64,000 nt of DNA, taken from positions 1-64,000 of the forward strand of contig JAPJBO010000110.1 of assembly GCA_030068145.1 (NCBI GenBank), in the 5' to 3' direction. The translations under genes were made by a program, and so were the position numbers. Source of the DNA: Diplonema papillatum (lineage: Eukaryota > Euglenozoa > Diplonemea > Diplonemida > Diplonemidae). Positions 50,300 to 61,732 of this stretch are shown here, piece after piece (within the stretch, counting starts at the first letter, position 1; the number at the start of each line of letters is the position of its first letter). The notes below the pieces were generated by a model. It saw only the letters and a list, made by a program, of their open reading frames with translations. It was not told the DNA's origin and searched no databases.

Positions 50300-52365
50300 C
50301 GACGCCTCTCGCATACGAAGGCGCCACGCAAAAACGGGTCCAGAACACACACGCACCCGGGGGGTGGCAGTCGTCAGCATTTCAGATTGCTTGGCGACAA
50401 GTGATTCGCGCCACTTCCCCCGTGCCAGCGAGTCTCGGAACAGGACTCAAAACTGTGACCCAGGTGGCAATTGCAGACCAGGACGGGTGCTTGCACCAGG
50501 AGTTCGGAACAGCTAGACAGGCCAAGCTCATTGAGCTGCCTCGGGTGACATGTACCGCCTGCGTAAAGACACTCAGCTGTTGCACGGGGCCGAAACCCCC
50601 GTGCAGCTACCACCGCAAGCTGAAAACAGAACTCTTGAGCCGAGTGCCGGATGGAGAAGCTGACAACCTCCAACGCTCTATCCGTCCCCCGGGGGATCCC
50701 GCCCCACCCACCCTTCGGGGAGGGGTCACAAGACCCAAAAGCAGCGTGTCGGAAACTCAAAGCCGACTGGTGAAAGTGACAAGTGGGCTATACTTCGATG
50801 CAGTCGTTTCCCACTTAAAGCACTTCAAGCCCTGAACTGAAACACACATACACACACACACACACACACACGCACCCAACTAGACCATAGCACCAACTTT
50901 AGATTGGCCCGAGCATTGCGTTCGAAGCCAAAGATACCGAAGTGTGCCCAACATTGCGACGAAAAATAAAAAAAGGCCAGCATGCTCCAGTCCAGTTGGG
51001 TTCGTTTGCGGAGTCTTGCACCGAGTCTTCTTCTTCGAAGAAGCCTTGTTGCAACCATGTATGAGAAGCAGGGATCGGTTGAGTCGTTGTACCGTACCGT
51101 CTGTTCACAAGGCGAAACTGCGTTCTCGCTTACAACTTGAGAGATAAGCTGGGTTTTTGTTCTCGAGATATTTAGAATGTCATGAACTGAGGGCTCATCA
51201 CAAGATACTTCAAACAACAAAACGAACCCATTTGCCGAAGGCCCCCTGGAGACTTCAGTCTCGCCTCACTTTAGACCATTTCTGGGAACAGGTATATTAC
51301 ACGATGTCTGCATTTAATTTACTGCTGTGCCTACGAGTTGCTGGACGGCGTGGCGCTGTGAATCACCTTTCCAGCCACGTAATATTCGCCGTTCACAAGC
51401 GCTTGAGGCCTCCTGTTTCAACTGCGCGTGCAATTTGTGCTGTTTTGTTCTGGCTCGTCATTCGCACGAGCGAACAGTACAACGAGAAAGCACCACTTAT
51501 ATTTGTAGTAACGCTACTACTATTGCTTACGAAAGGCAGATGGCAGCGAAAGCCTGCCTGTTCCCTCTTTTGTTTTTGAATCAACTATACAGCTCAGCAC
51601 ACTCTAAATGGACCCCGCCCCAGCTACGGTCGTCAACGGTACCGGCTTGCCACACGAAACCGTCTAAAGAAACAATCCCATTTAGCAAAGGTCGCTACCC
51701 GGAGACTCTAAAATCCAAGAATCTCAAGCGAACCTGAACTCTGAATGCTGTTGGAACTACCAACGATCAACACCAGGTACACTGAGTTCCAGGTGGTATA
51801 GCCACCACATGCACGGTGCACTAGTCATGCCATTTACTAGTCACTGACCACTGATCTTACTGTCATAAATCTTACTAGTCATACGACTACTGTCAGTAAT
51901 ATGCATGACTACTGCTGCAGTAGTCATTCTTACTACTGCAGCTGACTTTTCCGAGAAATCCCAGGCTCCCATTCCGGGAGAAGGCCAAGGCGAAGCCAAA
52001 CCGAAAAGGTGCTAATACAGGAAACCCTAGAGAGAGCGTACATTCGCACAAGAGCCTTTCATCTTCAGCAGCATTGCCATGGCTGATGCACACTCTGGAA
52101 ATGTTCTTCGAATCGGCATTGCATCGTTGAAACGCGTGGGCTGTTGGCAGCCGTGGCATATTGTTTGTCTACGGACGTTCTTTTGTTGTCGTCTAAGCGA
52201 CAGGATCCGTTTTCTCAGCTCTATTTCCGGGGTTTGCCGTCCGATCCAGCTCTTTAGAGCGAGTGGGGCAGCGAAGAAGATTGGTTTCGTTTAGCGTATG
52301 AGCCGGCTACGGGCTGTGCCCCCCCGGGGTCTTCTTTTTTTGTATTAAGGTCTGCCACAAAAGGG
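50300..52365. repeat. Repeat fragments, no recognised gene
   Basis: Contains a family D copy (51025-51085), a family C copy (51655-51745) and a cluster of ACTAGTCAT/TACTGTCA strings at 51820-51940. The frame at 50300-50835 contains several cysteines but no domain I can name. Confidence 0.45.
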
Positions 52366-52490
52366 GTGGAATCACTTCGGAATCACTTCGGAATCACTTC
52401 GGAATCACTTCGGAATCACTTCGGAATCACTTCGGAATCACTTCGGAATCACTTCGGAATCACTTCGGAATCACTTCGGAAATGGGGTAA
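52366..52490. repeat. 11-bp minisatellite, ~11 copies
   Basis: Perfect tandem units of CGGAATCACTT. One isolated further unit lies at 52571-52585. The spacing has no unique spacers, so this is not a CRISPR array. Confidence 0.97.
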
Positions 52491-52604
52491 TACGTGCAGG
52501 GGGGGGGCCCGGGGGTGCACATCCCAACCCACTGAAAAGCGACTGTCTGCACCCCTTGTGTTTTGGAGAGTGGAATCACTTCGGAAATGGGCCCTGTGTG
52601 GCAG

Positions 52605-52872
52605 ACCAGTTAACAATGCATTGTTGGTACAAAAATTGGTAGTTGGCACCGTACTACATGAAACTTACCAAAGCAGGTGAGTTCCGCTAGTGCGAACAAC
52701 AAAGACTAGTTTACGCCCGACCGGATTTGGAAACCGGGACACTGGGCCCCCGCTTCATCCTTAGATACGATCCTCGGTTCCTTCGAAGATCAATAACTTC
52801 TTCTGACAGAAATGTACGGTCACACGGAGACCCTAAAACCCCGGAATTTCAAGCGAACTTTAACTCTAGAAA
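52605..52872 (+). repeat. Family F (52605-52695) followed by family C (52805-52872)
   Basis: Family F: GTTAACAATGCATTGTTGG, GGTAGTTGGCACCGTACTAC and AGCAGGTGAGTTCCGCTAG, close to 19600-19690. Family C: GGTCACACGGAGACCC and AATTTCAAGCGAACTTTAAC. Confidence 0.7.
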
Positions 52873-53530
52873 ACGAACTGCAAAATCTCTCGAAAAACAA
52901 TCCTTGCTCGTCGCTCTCGCTCGATGGAATCGTGGTGAGCGCACGAAAAGTCCTCAGCTCCCCTTCTTTGCATTCCGCAGGTGTCGCGGCATGTCTTAGC
53001 AGCCGTTGCACAACAAAAATCCCTAAGCGACTTGGCTGGCAATACGTTCACCAGCACTCGATGCACAACAAGATTTGACATGGGTAGCTTTAGATTTACA
53101 TCTAAACGACAGCTCGGCAAATATGTTGCGGGTGCTTTTTTCGGAGCTAAGTTCCGAGTCTTTCGCCAGTAGTTTCTCAGTATTAACCACTTCCGGAAGG
53201 GGATCCTCAAGCACACATTCAGGCTTACGCAAACCTTGCTAACCCACTTCCACGTGCACTGACTTAACCTATTTTTTAAAAGGACTCCACTTTGCCTCGC
53301 ATGTCAATCGGAGACTTATGAACACCGACAAGAAACAGTCTGAAAAAGGGATTCCACATGCACACACGCAAACGACACGCACATTGCACCCACACATTCG
53401 CAGAAACATTCGCAGGATGAAACTATCGCCGACAGCGATTGTCTGTTGGCAACGAAGTGCACACTGTCTCGGGCAACTTCCGAAGCGAACATCGTCGCTA
53501 ACACAATAATAAAGTAGCTATTTATTCAGT

Positions 53531-53640
53531 GACAATGTTGTAGCCATATTTCACGCGGGAGCAGTTTCGGCCCGAGTGGAGTTGCTTCACGAGCTGAAGG
53601 CCGAAACCGCTCCCAAGTGCAATATGGCTACATATTGTCA
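53531..53640. repeat. Long hairpin, 42-bp arms, ~26-base loop
   Basis: The arm from GACAATGTTGTAGCCATATT to AGTTTCGGCC pairs with GGCCGAAACCGCTCCC ... TATGGCTACATATTGTC at roughly 37 of 42 positions. Mismatches are scattered. It could be a small foldback element or a pre-miRNA-like RNA hairpin. No other copy was noticed. Confidence 0.75.
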
Positions 53641-54408
53641 CACGGAATCATACATTTTATTCCACGACAAAATAAATTGAGAAGGATTGGCAGGCGTTTG
53701 GCAGCGACCTATGCGAGGGACTATGTTGAGCATCCGCCTCGCAGAGCTTTTCGTCGACAACCTGAAGGATTTCTTCAACGAGGGGTGACTTATAGGCAAT
53801 GCGCAAGCTTTTGTGGGGGACAACGGTTCCGCGTGGGGTCGACCACTGTCGCTGGTGCCGTTGCCGCCGATGTTGGCGACGGGGCTCGGAGTGGGCCTTC
53901 CGAGCATTTTTCTCGTACTTTGGGGTGAAAGCTTCCAGGCGTGAAAATATTGTAAAATTGGAGCGTGGCAATATTGTCCATATCTCGCGGGCGTGGAAAT
54001 ATTGCAATTCCATATCATCACGCTTCCACAAATCCTTCGAGAACTATATTGGAGTGGAATAGAAATAATTCTTTCACCGGATGAACTCGGTGTCGCACAG
54101 ACCACAAAGACCGAACACAAAATCAGTATGCCCACCCATTTATTACACTACAAGAGAACCCTTTCAACAGTAGTCACCCAGAGACGTCAAATCCTCGGAT
54201 TCTCAAACGAGCTTTTACTCCAAAATGAAGCAGACGAATGAATGTTAACGGCTAGAAACCGTTAATGAGAAAACTGGGGGGGGGGGGGGGGGGGAAACAC
54301 AAAGGTTTGCGTAGAGTCAGCAGCGACTTTTCGATGTCCTGTTCCGCTGGCAGTTCGCTGTTTCTTAGCGTTTATTTTTTACACAAGTTGTCGACAACTA
54401 ACCAGTAA
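53641..54408. other. No recognised gene; family C at 54150-54232 and a poly-G run at 54276-54293
   Basis: Ends in a family J segment (CAAGTTGTCGACAACTAACC) that is the target of the following TIR element. Frames here match nothing I recognise. Confidence 0.45.
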
Positions 54409-54537
54409 GGGTAGGCGGTTTTTTTTTTTTTGGCCCATGTCCGTCGGCCCACAGAAATTTACGCGCGCGCGCGCAAAAAAAAAACTTTTCAGAAAAAAAA
54501 ACTTTTGCCACAAGACTTTCTGCTACTGGATGTCACA

Positions 54538-54960
54538 CCGTATGTACCGGCTACACACCGCTTCATACCTATGTACCGGCTACACACCGCTTCATACCGT
54601 ATGTACCGGCTACACACCGCTTCATACCGTATGTACCGGCTACACACCGCTTCACACCGTATGTACCGGCTACACACCGCTTCACACCGTATGCCGGCTA
54701 CACACCGCTTCACACCGTATGTACCGGCTCTACCTACCGCTTCACACCGTATGAATGTACCGGCTCTACCTACCGCTGCACACCGTATGTACCGGCTCTA
54801 CCAACCGCTTCACACCGTATGTACCGGCTCTACCTACCGCTTCACACCGTATGTACCGGCTCTACCTACCGCTTCACACCGTATGTACCGGCTCTACCTA
54901 CCGCTTCACACCGTATGTACCGGCTCTACCTACCGCTTCACACCGTATGTACCGGCTATA
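54538..54960. repeat. 30-33-bp minisatellite in the TIR element
   Basis: Two related unit types: GTATGTACCGGCTACACACC with GCTTCATACC, then GTATGTACCGGCTCTACCTA with CCGCTTCACACC. About 14 units in all. The switch from type 1 to type 2 occurs near 54721. Confidence 0.93.
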
Positions 54961-55384
54961 CTACTGGCCGGTCCGCTGTTGGCACTTTTGTGCCCGTTGT
55001 TGGTGGAATTCCTGGACGATGAGCTCAAAGATGAATGTGGTGAGCTTGATGTGTCCGAGGGGTTGCGGTGGCAGTCTAGAGTTCAACAGTTCCATAGTCG
55101 AAGGCTGCAGAGGATAGACGATGCCACAGGAGAAAAAACACTCGGGTTTAAACTCGAGATCGCGGTTCGCCGGGTACGCCGCGAACGATAAAGCAGTGAA
55201 CCAGAGGACTGTCGATTGTGCGGGTGTCCGTCAATCTTGTATCTCTCTTCTGACATGCCCCATTGCGATGTCACGGTCCGAGTGCCGTTTTCTTCGCAAA
55301 TATACCTCGGCACAAGCATTGCCGCCGGTCAAGTGCAAAGCACTATGTCGCAAGCACCGCGAACGCATCGCTTGCCGGGCCAAT

Positions 55385-55670
55385 TCCCATTCCAGCACCT
55401 TTTTGAACTTTTTGCCCATTCCAGCACTCTCGCAAACTTTTTGCCCATTCCAGCACCGTTTCCAAACTTTTTGCCCATTCCAGCACTATCGCAAACTTTT
55501 TGCCCATTCCAGCACCTTTTCCAAGCTTTTTGCCCATTCCAGTACTATCTCCAAACTTTTTGCCCATTCCAGCACTATATCCAAACTTTTTGCCCATTCC
55601 AGCACTATTTTCGAACTTTTTGCCCATTTGAGCACTTTATCCAAACTTTTTGCCCACTCCAGGCTGGAGC
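55385..55670. repeat. Minisatellite of TTTTTGCCCATTCCAGCAC, ~10 units
   Basis: Unit of 27-30 bp with a constant CTTTTTGCCCATTCCAGCAC and a variable 5-8 bp part. The same unit recurs in reverse orientation at 57012-57232, making an inverted pair of arrays about 1.35 kb apart. Confidence 0.93.
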
Positions 55671-55937
55671 AGATCCAGCACTCGCAGTGACTCGTTTTGC
55701 CCATCATTGTGTGCCTATCACAGTACGTACATTCTGAAGTCGTTGCCGTCATGAATCCATGCCTTACTGGGTCACAGTGAGCGCACCGGACAGTCAGTCC
55801 GTTGCGGTGCGACTGATACACGGGTTTTCCTGCGGTAGCAGCATCTAGTTTTACCGCAGCACAAGCAGCCTCCGTACAAGAAAACTCTGATCCCTCTTCT
55901 ACTGTCATGGGATCGACTCTTTCCCCCAGAAATTGTT

Positions 55938-56190
55938 CCAAATCTGTGACACTTTTCGTGGAATGAGTGATATATAGCTAGAAATAGCTACATGTAGCTG
56001 GCCAAATAGCTAGCTAAGTGTCGCGGCATTTTTTCCCCCCTACCCCAGGGTTTTCACCAAATCTGTGACACTTTTCGTGGAATGAGTGATAAATAGCTAA
56101 AAAGAGCTACATGTAGCTGGCCAAATAGCTAGCTAAGTCTCGCACTGTCTTTTCGGCATTTTTGCCCCCCTACCCCAGGGTTTTCACCAA
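55938..56190. repeat. ~120-bp tandem duplication with TAGCTA palindromes
   Basis: AAATCTGTGACACTTTTCGT, GGAATGAGTGATA and TAGCTACATGTAGCTGGCC are present twice (55938 and 56060). Each copy holds the palindrome AGCTACATGTAGCT. The copies differ in the TCTCGCACTGTCT insertion and in the length after GGCATTTTT. Confidence 0.85.
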
Positions 56191-56654
56191 AAAAAACTTT
56201 TCGAAATCTCAGCCATTCTGAGCCATCGAGTGGCTGTCCCCCACACTGCGTGACACGTTTGTCAAGCTGTCAGTGACTGTTGTGAAACCTTTGTAGGCTA
56301 TTACGAGCCACTGCGCAAGCGTACTAAGTAGCGTGATGAACCCGGTTTTGTCATCAGTGGTCGGCGGGTCGCGAAGGGCGACGCCCAGTGCTGTGGCGTC
56401 GCCATCTACTGCTGCGGCCTGCCGGTCGTAGAAGATTCCGCAAAATCAGTGGAGAAGTAGACTCCTACTGTAGAGTGATTTTGGAACGACCCGTAGTGTA
56501 GGTGGCGCACGTCGGCGGAGCGTTTGTAGGTGGCGCTTTTGGTGGGCGCCCTTGGACGAAATCGGCTCGTGCAGCTTGGCTACGTGTTGTCCGGACTGTC
56601 TCCGTCTTGGCCGCAGGACAAGGCGACTTCTGTAGAAGAAAGAAGAGAAGAAAA

Positions 56655-56895
56655 AGGCCGCTTCCTGGTCCAGGAACGTGACGGTCAACCACAGCTTGCA
56701 AAGCTTGAGTCGGAGGCAGCACAGTGCCACAACCCCGTCCGCTCTGCCCTGCGGCTGACCGTCTCGACGAGCTTGCGTTCAGCCGCGAGCGAATCAGCGC
56801 GAGCGCCAAGAGGTGCGCCAAGCCTTGATGCTTTAGTCTGGGAAATCGGGAGCCACTTGACCCGTAGGCCCCGTGGCTGCAGTACCGCCGAACAC
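56655..56895 (+). repeat. Family A copy within the TIR element
   Basis: Near full-length match to 2667-2890, including CAGGAACGTGACGGTCAACC and CCTTGATGCTTTAGTCTGGG. It lies between the two inverted minisatellite arrays, so it was captured by, or inserted into, the element. Confidence 0.7.
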
Positions 56896-57011
56896 GTGAA
56901 GCTTGGCTCCCGTGTATTTAGCCCCCCCCTGCAGATGGTAAAACCCGAAGGTATGGAAATTGCAGTGTTGATTTTGCCATAATATTGGTAAAGGGTGGTA
57001 ATACTAATAGT

Positions 57012-57232
57012 GCTTGAATGGGCAAAAAGTTTGGAAGTAGTGCTGGAATGGGCAAAATGTTTGGAAATAGTGCTGGAATGGGCAAAAAGTTTGGGCAGAG
57101 TGCTGGAATGGGCAAAAAGTTTGGGCAGAGTGCTGGAATGGGCAAAAAGTTTGCGATAGTGCTGGAATGGGCAAAAAGTTTGGAAATAGTGCTGGAATGG
57201 GCAAAAAGTTTGAAAATGGTGCTGGAATGGTA
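57012..57232. repeat. Minisatellite of GTGCTGGAATGGGCAAAAAG, ~8 units
   Basis: Reverse-complement counterpart of 55385-55670. Units are 25-28 bp. Transcription across both arrays would give an RNA able to fold into a long imperfect duplex. Confidence 0.93.
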
Positions 57233-57999
57233 ATTGGCCCATCGCTTGCCCTGCGTCCTTTTAATGCCTCCTCAGTCGAGTCTCAGATACGTCCCTACTA
57301 GTAGCTGCTCCAGGCGTCGGAAGGCATAGACGCGTGCACTGCCCGCGGACTGGTTCTGTGTGATAATCGCACCACAGCGGCAAAAAAACCCCCCGACATG
57401 CCTTGCCGGTAAAACCGCGCACGGTTTCGAGGCTGAGGCTGTGCTTGTATCCCGCGTGCTTCGACTGCGTCCAGCAGGAGCTGGCTAAAGCTACGCAAAT
57501 CTTGCTGTTTAGATTGGCACCAACGTCAAAGTATCACGATATTGCTTGCCCAGCGCACCAACCCAGCACCGGGCATAGTCGGCTTCAAAGTCAATACACA
57601 CTGAGGTAAACAACGTCTACGCGATTTGCATCGCCGTGAAGTATCGGTGTGAGGAACAGGTTTTCGACTTTTCCCGAGCCGGACACGCTCGTGACTACGC
57701 CTGCAGTCGCTCTCACGACCGGTTCCAATGCACAGATCCCAAAAGTTTTTTTTTTGCAAAAGTTTTTTTTTTCCGGGGGGTTCCAAAAATTTACGCGCGC
57801 GCGGACATGGGCCAAAAAAAAAAAACCGCCTACCCTAAAAGAATAAAACAAAACTACCCATTTCTTTTTTGGCGGATTCTGTTTTATATCATCTTCCGCT
57901 CGGGCTCCCTCGGGGGGTGGGGCTGTCTTGCTCTTCCTCCGTTGGGGGCCGCCTTTTCCTTTTTGCCTCGCGGTTCTGTGCCTTCTTCAGCGCCCTTTT

Positions 58000-58465
58000 T
58001 CTTTTACATAAGCGCCAGCTTGAAAGGAAATGCTCGACGATGCTGCCCGACAAAGAACAGAAGGAATCCCAAGTGCTGTAACTACCGAACCACGACAAAT
58101 CACACATACACAGCAGGTCAAAGTCCTGAGTGAGAAAGCAACACACGGTGGTGTAAGCGAAGAACAAATCAAATTGTGTTTGTATTGTATTTTGCCCCTC
58201 TACCTCTATATTTTTACATAAGCGCCAGCTTGAAAGGAAATGCTCGACGATGCTGCCCGACAAAGAACAGAAGGGATCCCAAGTGCTGTAACTACCGAAC
58301 CACGTGTTGAACGGACGTGAGGTCATGCGGGTCTACCCCTACACGACAAATCACACAAACACAACAGGTCAAAAAATCCTGAGTGAGAAAACAACACACG
58401 GTGGTGTAAGCGAAGAACAAATCAGATTGTGTTTGTATTGTATTTGCCCCTTACCTCTATATTTC
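58000..58465. repeat. ~212-bp tandem duplication
   Basis: Both copies start near TTTACATAAGCGCCAGCTTG and include GAAATGCTCGACGATGCTG, CAAGTGCTGTAACTACC, TGAGTGAGAAAGCAACACAC and TTTGTATTGTATTT. The second has a ~40-bp insertion after GAACCACG. A 40-bp direct repeat (CCTTCCATTCGGAGTCGAAG) follows at 58470-58545. Confidence 0.9.
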
Positions 58466-58545
58466 CCCCCTTCCATTCGGAGTCGAAGCAGCTACGTCGA
58501 GTATTTCCTCCCTTCCATTCGGAGTCGAAGCTACGTCGAGTATTT

Positions 58546-59854
58546 CTTGAAAGTATGCTAACACTGCAGGGAATAGTTGACTAGACCTCTTTAGACAGTC
58601 AGGATGCAAGCGAGTGACGGGATACGATGGGGAATTCAAAACTCTGTCGTCCCTGGACTACTCAGTATCGGACACCCTACCATAAACTAAAGCAGGACCG
58701 ACCTCCCCCCCTTGCCCCTTTCGCGAGCAAAAGCGAAGAATATAATCACTCAATCCGTTTGAAAAAGAGACCGACTATTCTTCCCTCGAGGCTGTTGAGT
58801 GTGCCTTGTGGCGAGATCGGAGCTCCTGTGATGACTGACTGCACGCGAAGACAGGGCTGCATCCTCGCGTGAGGTTGCAGCCGTGCAATGCAGGCGGTTG
58901 GGGACCTGATCAACCTCCTCATCCCTGCAGGGCACACAACTTTCGTGATGGCCGGACAGTCGGACGGGTCCGCTGACTGTCCCCCATGAGAGTAAAAGTA
59001 AAAGTAAGTTCCCGGATCTCTAAGTGAACTTTGCACTCTAAAAATAGTCGGCAATAGGCACACAATAGCACACGTACCGCCACTACCGCAGATACGATGC
59101 GCATAATAGTAACCTTTCCGACTATGGTCACCCGCTGGATCCCTGAGCTGAACTTACACTCTAACAGTATAAACCTCTGAACCACAATAAACGCTATAAA
59201 GCTGACCCCAACCACATCCGCCGGTAGAGAAGCCTGCCTGGAGGAACCAATTCGAGGCAGCGAATCGAACACTTGCTGTGTCGTCGGGAGGAAATAGCGT
59301 CTCATGTCTCCGGCTGCTTCGGCAGTTTGGGCCCGGGAGTGCTATCGGGGATCTACTCCCCGATAATCTGGACTCAGCCGGAGAGGAGGGGGAGCGCTAG
59401 CGTGCACAAATACAGGAAGGCGCCGTGGTCTTTTTGCTGTCCCGCCGACGCCTCGCCAGACCCTCCAGTTTTGTCGCCCTCTCAGCGCCCGAGGTAGTCG
59501 AGAAGACAGAAGGCTGCAGTCTCGTTAACAAAAAAAAGCAATCGACGAAAGCTACGGTTGCAGAGTTATGATCGAGGACAGCCCCTCTGAAAGCTGAAGA
59601 ATGAATGGAATTATCAATCTGTATCGTGTAAAACCTAGGCTGACTCAATCGGAGAACCTCTGTTTCCACACATTTTCCTCTATCCGGTCTACGGTCTTGA
59701 GCGGTATGCGAGGTATCACTCAATGTACTGGCACACAACAGGCTGAAGAAGTGCCACGACCGAGTTCGGGTTGAACAAGCTGGTAGCCCATGGCCTCGTG
59801 ATCTTGCCCCACGGAATGAAACCACCAGACGTGGAGTATGCGGCTTAATTTGAC
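58546..59854. other. No recognised gene
   Basis: Contains a repeat shared with 21065-21210 (CTGCAGGGAATAGTTGACTA, GCAGGACCGACC) and a diverged family C fragment near 59005-59045. A 153-codon minus-strand frame at 59397-59858 shows no domain. Confidence 0.45.
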
Positions 59855-60040
59855 TCAAGGAGACTGCCAGTTGCGAGATCTAAAAGGAGGTAAAAATATG
59901 CTGTAGCCGACAGGAAACACAGGTAAAACTGGGGTTATACGGTGGCGGGCGCAAGCGTTGTTGTTGTGTGTCCACATTGTGTTGTATTGTTTTCTCCCCC
60001 TCTAGCCTCCGTCGAAATAAGCGGGGCAGTCCCTCGAGTA
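59855..60040 (+). repeat. Family E copy, nearly full length
   Basis: AAGGAGACTGCCAGTTGCG, AAAAGGAGGTAAAAATATG, GGCGGGCGCAAGCGTT and TTCTCCCCCTCTAGCCTCC, in the same order as 2200-2400. Confidence 0.65.
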
Positions 60041-60795
60041 TTTTGCGGTTTGCTGGCCGTGCACTGGCAATCCACGTTGTCTTCGCGTCACGGGAAAGCT
60101 GCAGGGTGGTACCAGTAGGACTGACTGACTGAGCTTCGCCACAGCGCAGTCAGAAGAAATTCCAAGGAGGATGCCATCCGTCTTGTGAACGAGTCGAAGG
60201 TCAGAGTGTCTCATGCAGCGCTCCGTGCAGTACTGTGCACCCACAACTTTCCCAGAGTAACCACAACACTTACCCCAATACATTGTGGCTACCGTGGCTA
60301 GCCCATGACCCGTCGCATCATACGTGGGAAAAAGTTTGTGTCGACGGGATTGATTTCAACCTGGCAATTGTTAATAGTTGTGGCTATTCTGACCACATTG
60401 TGGGGTTACGGGTGCGCAGTGCTGCTCCGTGAGATTGAGCTTCGCAGCCCGAGCGTTAGCGCACAGCCACTTGAGTATGCACAAAATCCATATCGCTCTC
60501 CTGTCTGCAGCAGATCGCCGGGAATATGCGCGTAGCCGAACACCACAAGCAAACAAAAACCTCGGGCGAAGCTAAGTTCTGGTGAAGCAAAGTTCGGGCG
60601 ATGCTAAGTTCCAGTGAACCAAAGCTCGGGCGAAGCAAAGTTCGGGCGCAGCTGGCGAAGCTAAGTTCTGGTGAGATGAAGACTGACCACAATTCTCCAC
60701 CACCGGGGTGAACCAACTACCGCGATCCTCCGCAAAAAATGCAATTTTCGGGCACCGAAACCCCACAAACCTCGAAAACAATCTTCGACCGGAAA

Positions 60796-60866
60796 GGTTT
60801 CATGGGCGGGGTCGAACCCGGGCGTACCGGCCTGAAGGCCGACACCCGCTCACTCTGCCACCCCTC
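60796..60866 (-). ncRNA. tRNA-like sequence (B-box, possible tRNA relic)
   Basis: The minus strand reads GGGTGGCAGAGTGAGC (tRNA 5' and D-arm-like), a GGCCTTCAGGCC hairpin where an anticodon arm would be, then GGGTTCGACCC and CCGCCC, which can pair with GGGTGG. The T-arm and anticodon arm do not form standard lengths, so I do not call a functional tRNA or an anticodon. Confidence 0.35.
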
Positions 60867-61704
60867 TGCATTTTGGCAGGGGGAAAAAAAGCTAGCTTCG
60901 CACATCCCCAGCTCCAAAAAAAACAATACACTTTTGAGTGTAGAGAAAGTGGGTATAGAGGCTATTCACATTGCATGTTCATAGGACCTCCAGTCTCGAA
61001 TAATTGAAAAGCACCACTCCGTGCACCCGTACGTGATCGTCAGGAACACGAAAGCAGAGGAAGGTTCAGAAAGCAAATACCGACCTTCTAATCCACAAAT
61101 AACGCTAGCAAGGAATACTTTTGTCTTCAAGCCCGCGTCTCGCATTGCGCGCTGACACCCGCTCGCGAGAGGGCGTATCTCATTCGTACAAGTCGTATGA
61201 GGCGTGCTGCCGGTGGTTGAAGTAGAATTCCCCAAACCGAATGAAGAAACAATGGGGTAAACCAGGTCGGGTCATCTCGTCAGGACTTAGACGCACTTGT
61301 ACACAATGCCAGCAAGGCGTTCAATTTAGGTTCGGTAAGCAAAGCGGCATAACTAATTGCTCGCTAGAGAAAAAGCAAGGTCTCGAGGCCGCATTGCCTG
61401 ACTTTTGCGTAGGCGTCGCCGTGTGCTCCAGTGAAAAGTCCACCGATCACGACAAGGACGCACTGAGCTGAACTTCACAAACAAATAAAAGGTCGAAAGA
61501 CGATGCATACGCCCATACGGGATCGTTGGAAACACTAAGGAACCTACCAAAGGAAGCAACCACCTCCTGGTAGGTGTGGATAAGGGAGAAACGCCCACAT
61601 CGGGTCGTCGGGGGAAAATCATGCATTTCACGAGCTGTCGGCAACTAACGTAAGTAAGAGAACAAAACTACGCATTTTACCTTACAATGCTGACGTGTCC
61701 GTGA

Positions 61705-61732
61705 GAAAGTGTCGGACACGTCCGACACTTTC
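61705..61732. repeat. 28-bp palindrome
   Basis: GAAAGTGTCGGAC, two bases, GTCCGACACTTTC: 13-bp perfect arms. It is preceded by ACGTGTCCGTGA, which shares its core. Could be a hairpin or a dimeric protein site. No gene lies nearby. Confidence 0.8.

Larger units (their letters stand above)
54409..57835. mobile_element. TIR DNA element, 3.43 kb, PIF/Harbinger-like (non-autonomous)
   Basis: Ends are GGGTAGGCGG followed by a T-run and GGCCCATGTCCG (54409-54443), mirrored by CGGACATGGGCC, an A-run and CCGCCTACCC (57802-57835). Inverted similarity continues over ~95 bp with (CG)n and T/A-run AAAACTTTT blocks. Flanks are TAA on both sides (54406-54408 and 57836-57838), the 3-bp duplication of PIF/Harbinger elements. 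Family J copies at 61625-61680 and 32800-32850 resemble the empty site. No transposase is recognisable inside. The interior is made of minisatellites, a family A copy and short frames. Confidence 0.7.

Noticed and set aside
50167-50835. 222-codon protein beginning in the (CA)n tract
   Set aside because: It starts in a poly-Thr-His stretch made by the microsatellite, and the rest has no recognisable domain or conserved pattern.
52366-52490. CRISPR-like array
   Set aside because: Units are directly adjacent without unique spacers and the genome is eukaryotic. It is a minisatellite.
60796-60866. Selenocysteine tRNA (TCA within the hairpin loop)
   Set aside because: The loop is four bases, the T-arm is irregular, and the long acceptor and variable arms of tRNA-Sec are missing.
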